Assembly (NCBI GenBank): GCA_016790695.1
Contig: JAEUOS010000048.1
Location: 1 to 57,543 of the forward strand
Source: Burkholderiales bacterium
Lineage (GTDB): Bacteria > Pseudomonadota > Gammaproteobacteria > Burkholderiales > JAEUOS01
DNA: 57,543 bases
Direction of reading: 5' to 3'
Numbering within the stretch: the first letter of the stretch is position 1; each line of letters starts with the position of its first letter. Below the pieces are notes generated by a model. That model was not told the DNA's origin and made no database searches. It saw only the letters and a list, made by a program, of their open reading frames with translations. Positions 56,474 through 57,543 of the stretch are shown here, piece by piece. The position numbers and the translations under genes are program-made.

Positions 56474-57543
56474 ATGAACATCATCGACTCGATCGTCGGC
56501 ACCGCCGCCGAAATCCAGGCCGTGCGGCGCGACATCCATGCCCATCCGGAGCTGTGCTTCGAGGAGAAGCGCACCGCCGACGTGATCGCCGCCAAGCTCA
56601 CCGAATGGGGCATCCCGATCCATCGCGGCCTCGGCGGCACCGGCGTGGTCGGCATCGTGCGCAATGGCGCGAGCGCGCGCGCGGTCGGGCTGCGCGCCGA
56701 CATCGATGCGCTGCCGATGACCGAGCACAACACCTTCGCGCATGCGTCCAGGCATCCGGGCCGGATGCACGCGTGCGGCCACGACGGCCACATCTCGATG
56801 CTGCTCGCGGCGGCGAAGCATTTCGCCGCCCACCGCAACTTCGACGGCACGGTCTACCTGATCTTCCAGCCGGCCGAGGAGGGCGGCGGCGGCGCGCGCG
56901 AGATGATCAACGACGGCCTGTTCGACAAGTTCCCGATGGAGGCGGTGTTCGGCATGCACAACTGGCCGGGCATGGCAGTCGGCAAGTTCGCGGTCGCGCC
57001 CGGGCCGGTGATGGCCTCGTCGAACGAGTTCCGCATCGTCATCCGCGGACGCGGCAGCCATGCGGCGCTGCCGCACAACGGCATCGACCCGGTGCCGGTG
57101 GCCTGCCAGATGGTGCAGGCGTTCCAGACCATCATCAGCCGCAACAAGAAGCCGGTGGAGGCGGGCGTGATCTCGGTGACCATGATCCACGCCGGCGAAG
57201 CCACCAACGTGGTTCCCGACACCGCCACGCTCGAGGGCACGGTGCGCACCTTCACGCTCGAGACCCTCGACCTGATCGAGCGTCGCATGGCGGAGATCGC
57301 GCGCCACACCGCGGCGGCCTTCGGCGCCGAGTGCGAATTCGAGTTCCGGCGCAACTATCCCCCGACCGTCAACCACGCGGCCGAGACCGCCTTCGCGCGC
57401 GAAGTGATGTGCGCGATCGTCGGCGAGGCCAACGTGCTGCCGCAGGAGCCGACCATGGGGGCCGAGGACTTCGCGTACATGCTGCAGGCCAAGCCCGGCG
57501 CCTACTGCTTCATCGGCAACGGCGACGGCAGCCATCGCGATGC
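56474..57543 (+). CDS. M20-family amidohydrolase (hippurate hydrolase-like), 3' end outside window
   Basis: About 356 codons visible from ATG 56474, still open at the window edge. MNIIDSIVGTAAEIQAVRRD is the usual start, then RADIDALPM, HACGHDGHISMLLAA (metal His/Asp), QPAEEGGGGAREMI with catalytic Glu-Glu, HNWPGMAVG, and MGAEDFAYML near the end. It hydrolyses N-acyl amino acids such as hippurate or acetylated diamino acids. GGGAG precedes the ATG. Confidence 0.92.
   Translation, partial: MNIIDSIVGTAAEIQAVRRDIHAHPELCFEEKRTADVIAAKLTEWGIPIHRGLGGTGVVGIVRNGASARAVGLRADIDALPMTEHNTFAHASRHPGRMHACGHDGHISMLLAAAKHFAAHRNFDGTVYLIFQPAEEGGGGAREMINDGLFDKFPMEAVFGMHNWPGMAVGKFAVAPGPVMASSNEFRIVIRGRGSHAALPHNGIDPVPVACQMVQAFQTIISRNKKPVEAGVISVTMIHAGEATNVVPDTATLEGTVRTFTLETLDLIERRMAEIARHTAAAFGAECEFEFRRNYPPTVNHAAETAFAREVMCAIVGEANVLPQEPTMGAEDFAYMLQAKPGAYCFIGNGDGSHRD

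Overview
The window looks like chromosome from a high-GC betaproteobacterium, most likely Burkholderiales. Pointers are the very GC-rich third codon positions, a hupB / tRNA-Val / tRNA-Asp / ppiD block, a second infA copy with an arginine-rich tail beside a cspA gene, an OxyR with cysteines at exactly 199 and 208, and RNA-polymerase -10 boxes of the type TATAATCC. No transposase, integrase, phage gene or CRISPR array was seen. Both ends are cut: an ABC permease lacks its start at base 1 and an M20 amidohydrolase lacks its end at base 57543.

Layout. (1) 2-4145, plus strand: tail of an ABC uptake operon (permease, cytosine-deaminase-like amidohydrolase, FAD-linked oxidase, NMT1-type binding protein), probably for scavenging an N-heterocycle. 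(2) 4179-11072: a YkgJ-type cysteine-cluster gene, then on the minus strand a six-gene operon with a BMP-type binding protein, two permeases, a biuret amidohydrolase (BiuH), a double ATPase and a second isochorismatase-family amidase. A near-consensus sigma-54 promoter with two NtrC-like sites lies in front of it, so it reads as a nitrogen-starvation operon for biuret/triuret-like compounds. The 3' end of the ykgJ gene is repeated beyond the operon, so the operon sits between direct repeats. (3) 11027-22356: queC, a membrane chemoreceptor, a proline-repeat protein, an SMP-30-like lactonase, an SDR, a methyltransferase, the cspA-infA pair, a universal stress protein behind an FNR-type box, small conserved proteins and a cystathionine beta-lyase-like gene. 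(4) 22454-32511: purL, a crotonase, an MFS carrier, oxyR, and a tight ppiC-bolA-yciB run, then msrB.

(5) 32631-38551 holds the most intriguing block: a secreted TPR-CHAT (caspase-fold) protein, a CHASE2 sensor joined to a complete class III adenylate cyclase, and an exported FecR-like protein, in one direction and closely spaced. They look like an envelope sensing module with cAMP output. (6) 38726-50213 is general carbon metabolism: CoA ligase, two EamA exporters, a hydratase, two dehydrogenases, two related NUDIX hydrolases with tag between them, and an aldolase / 2-hydroxyacid dehydrogenase / DHDPS-like operon. (7) 50408-57543: hupB, two tRNAs, a strong terminator, ppiD, mnmH, the divergent tesA/ybbA pair with overlapping starts, an exported methyltransferase and the truncated M20 peptidase.

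All assignments rest on reading motifs, lengths and gene order by eye; no database search was possible.
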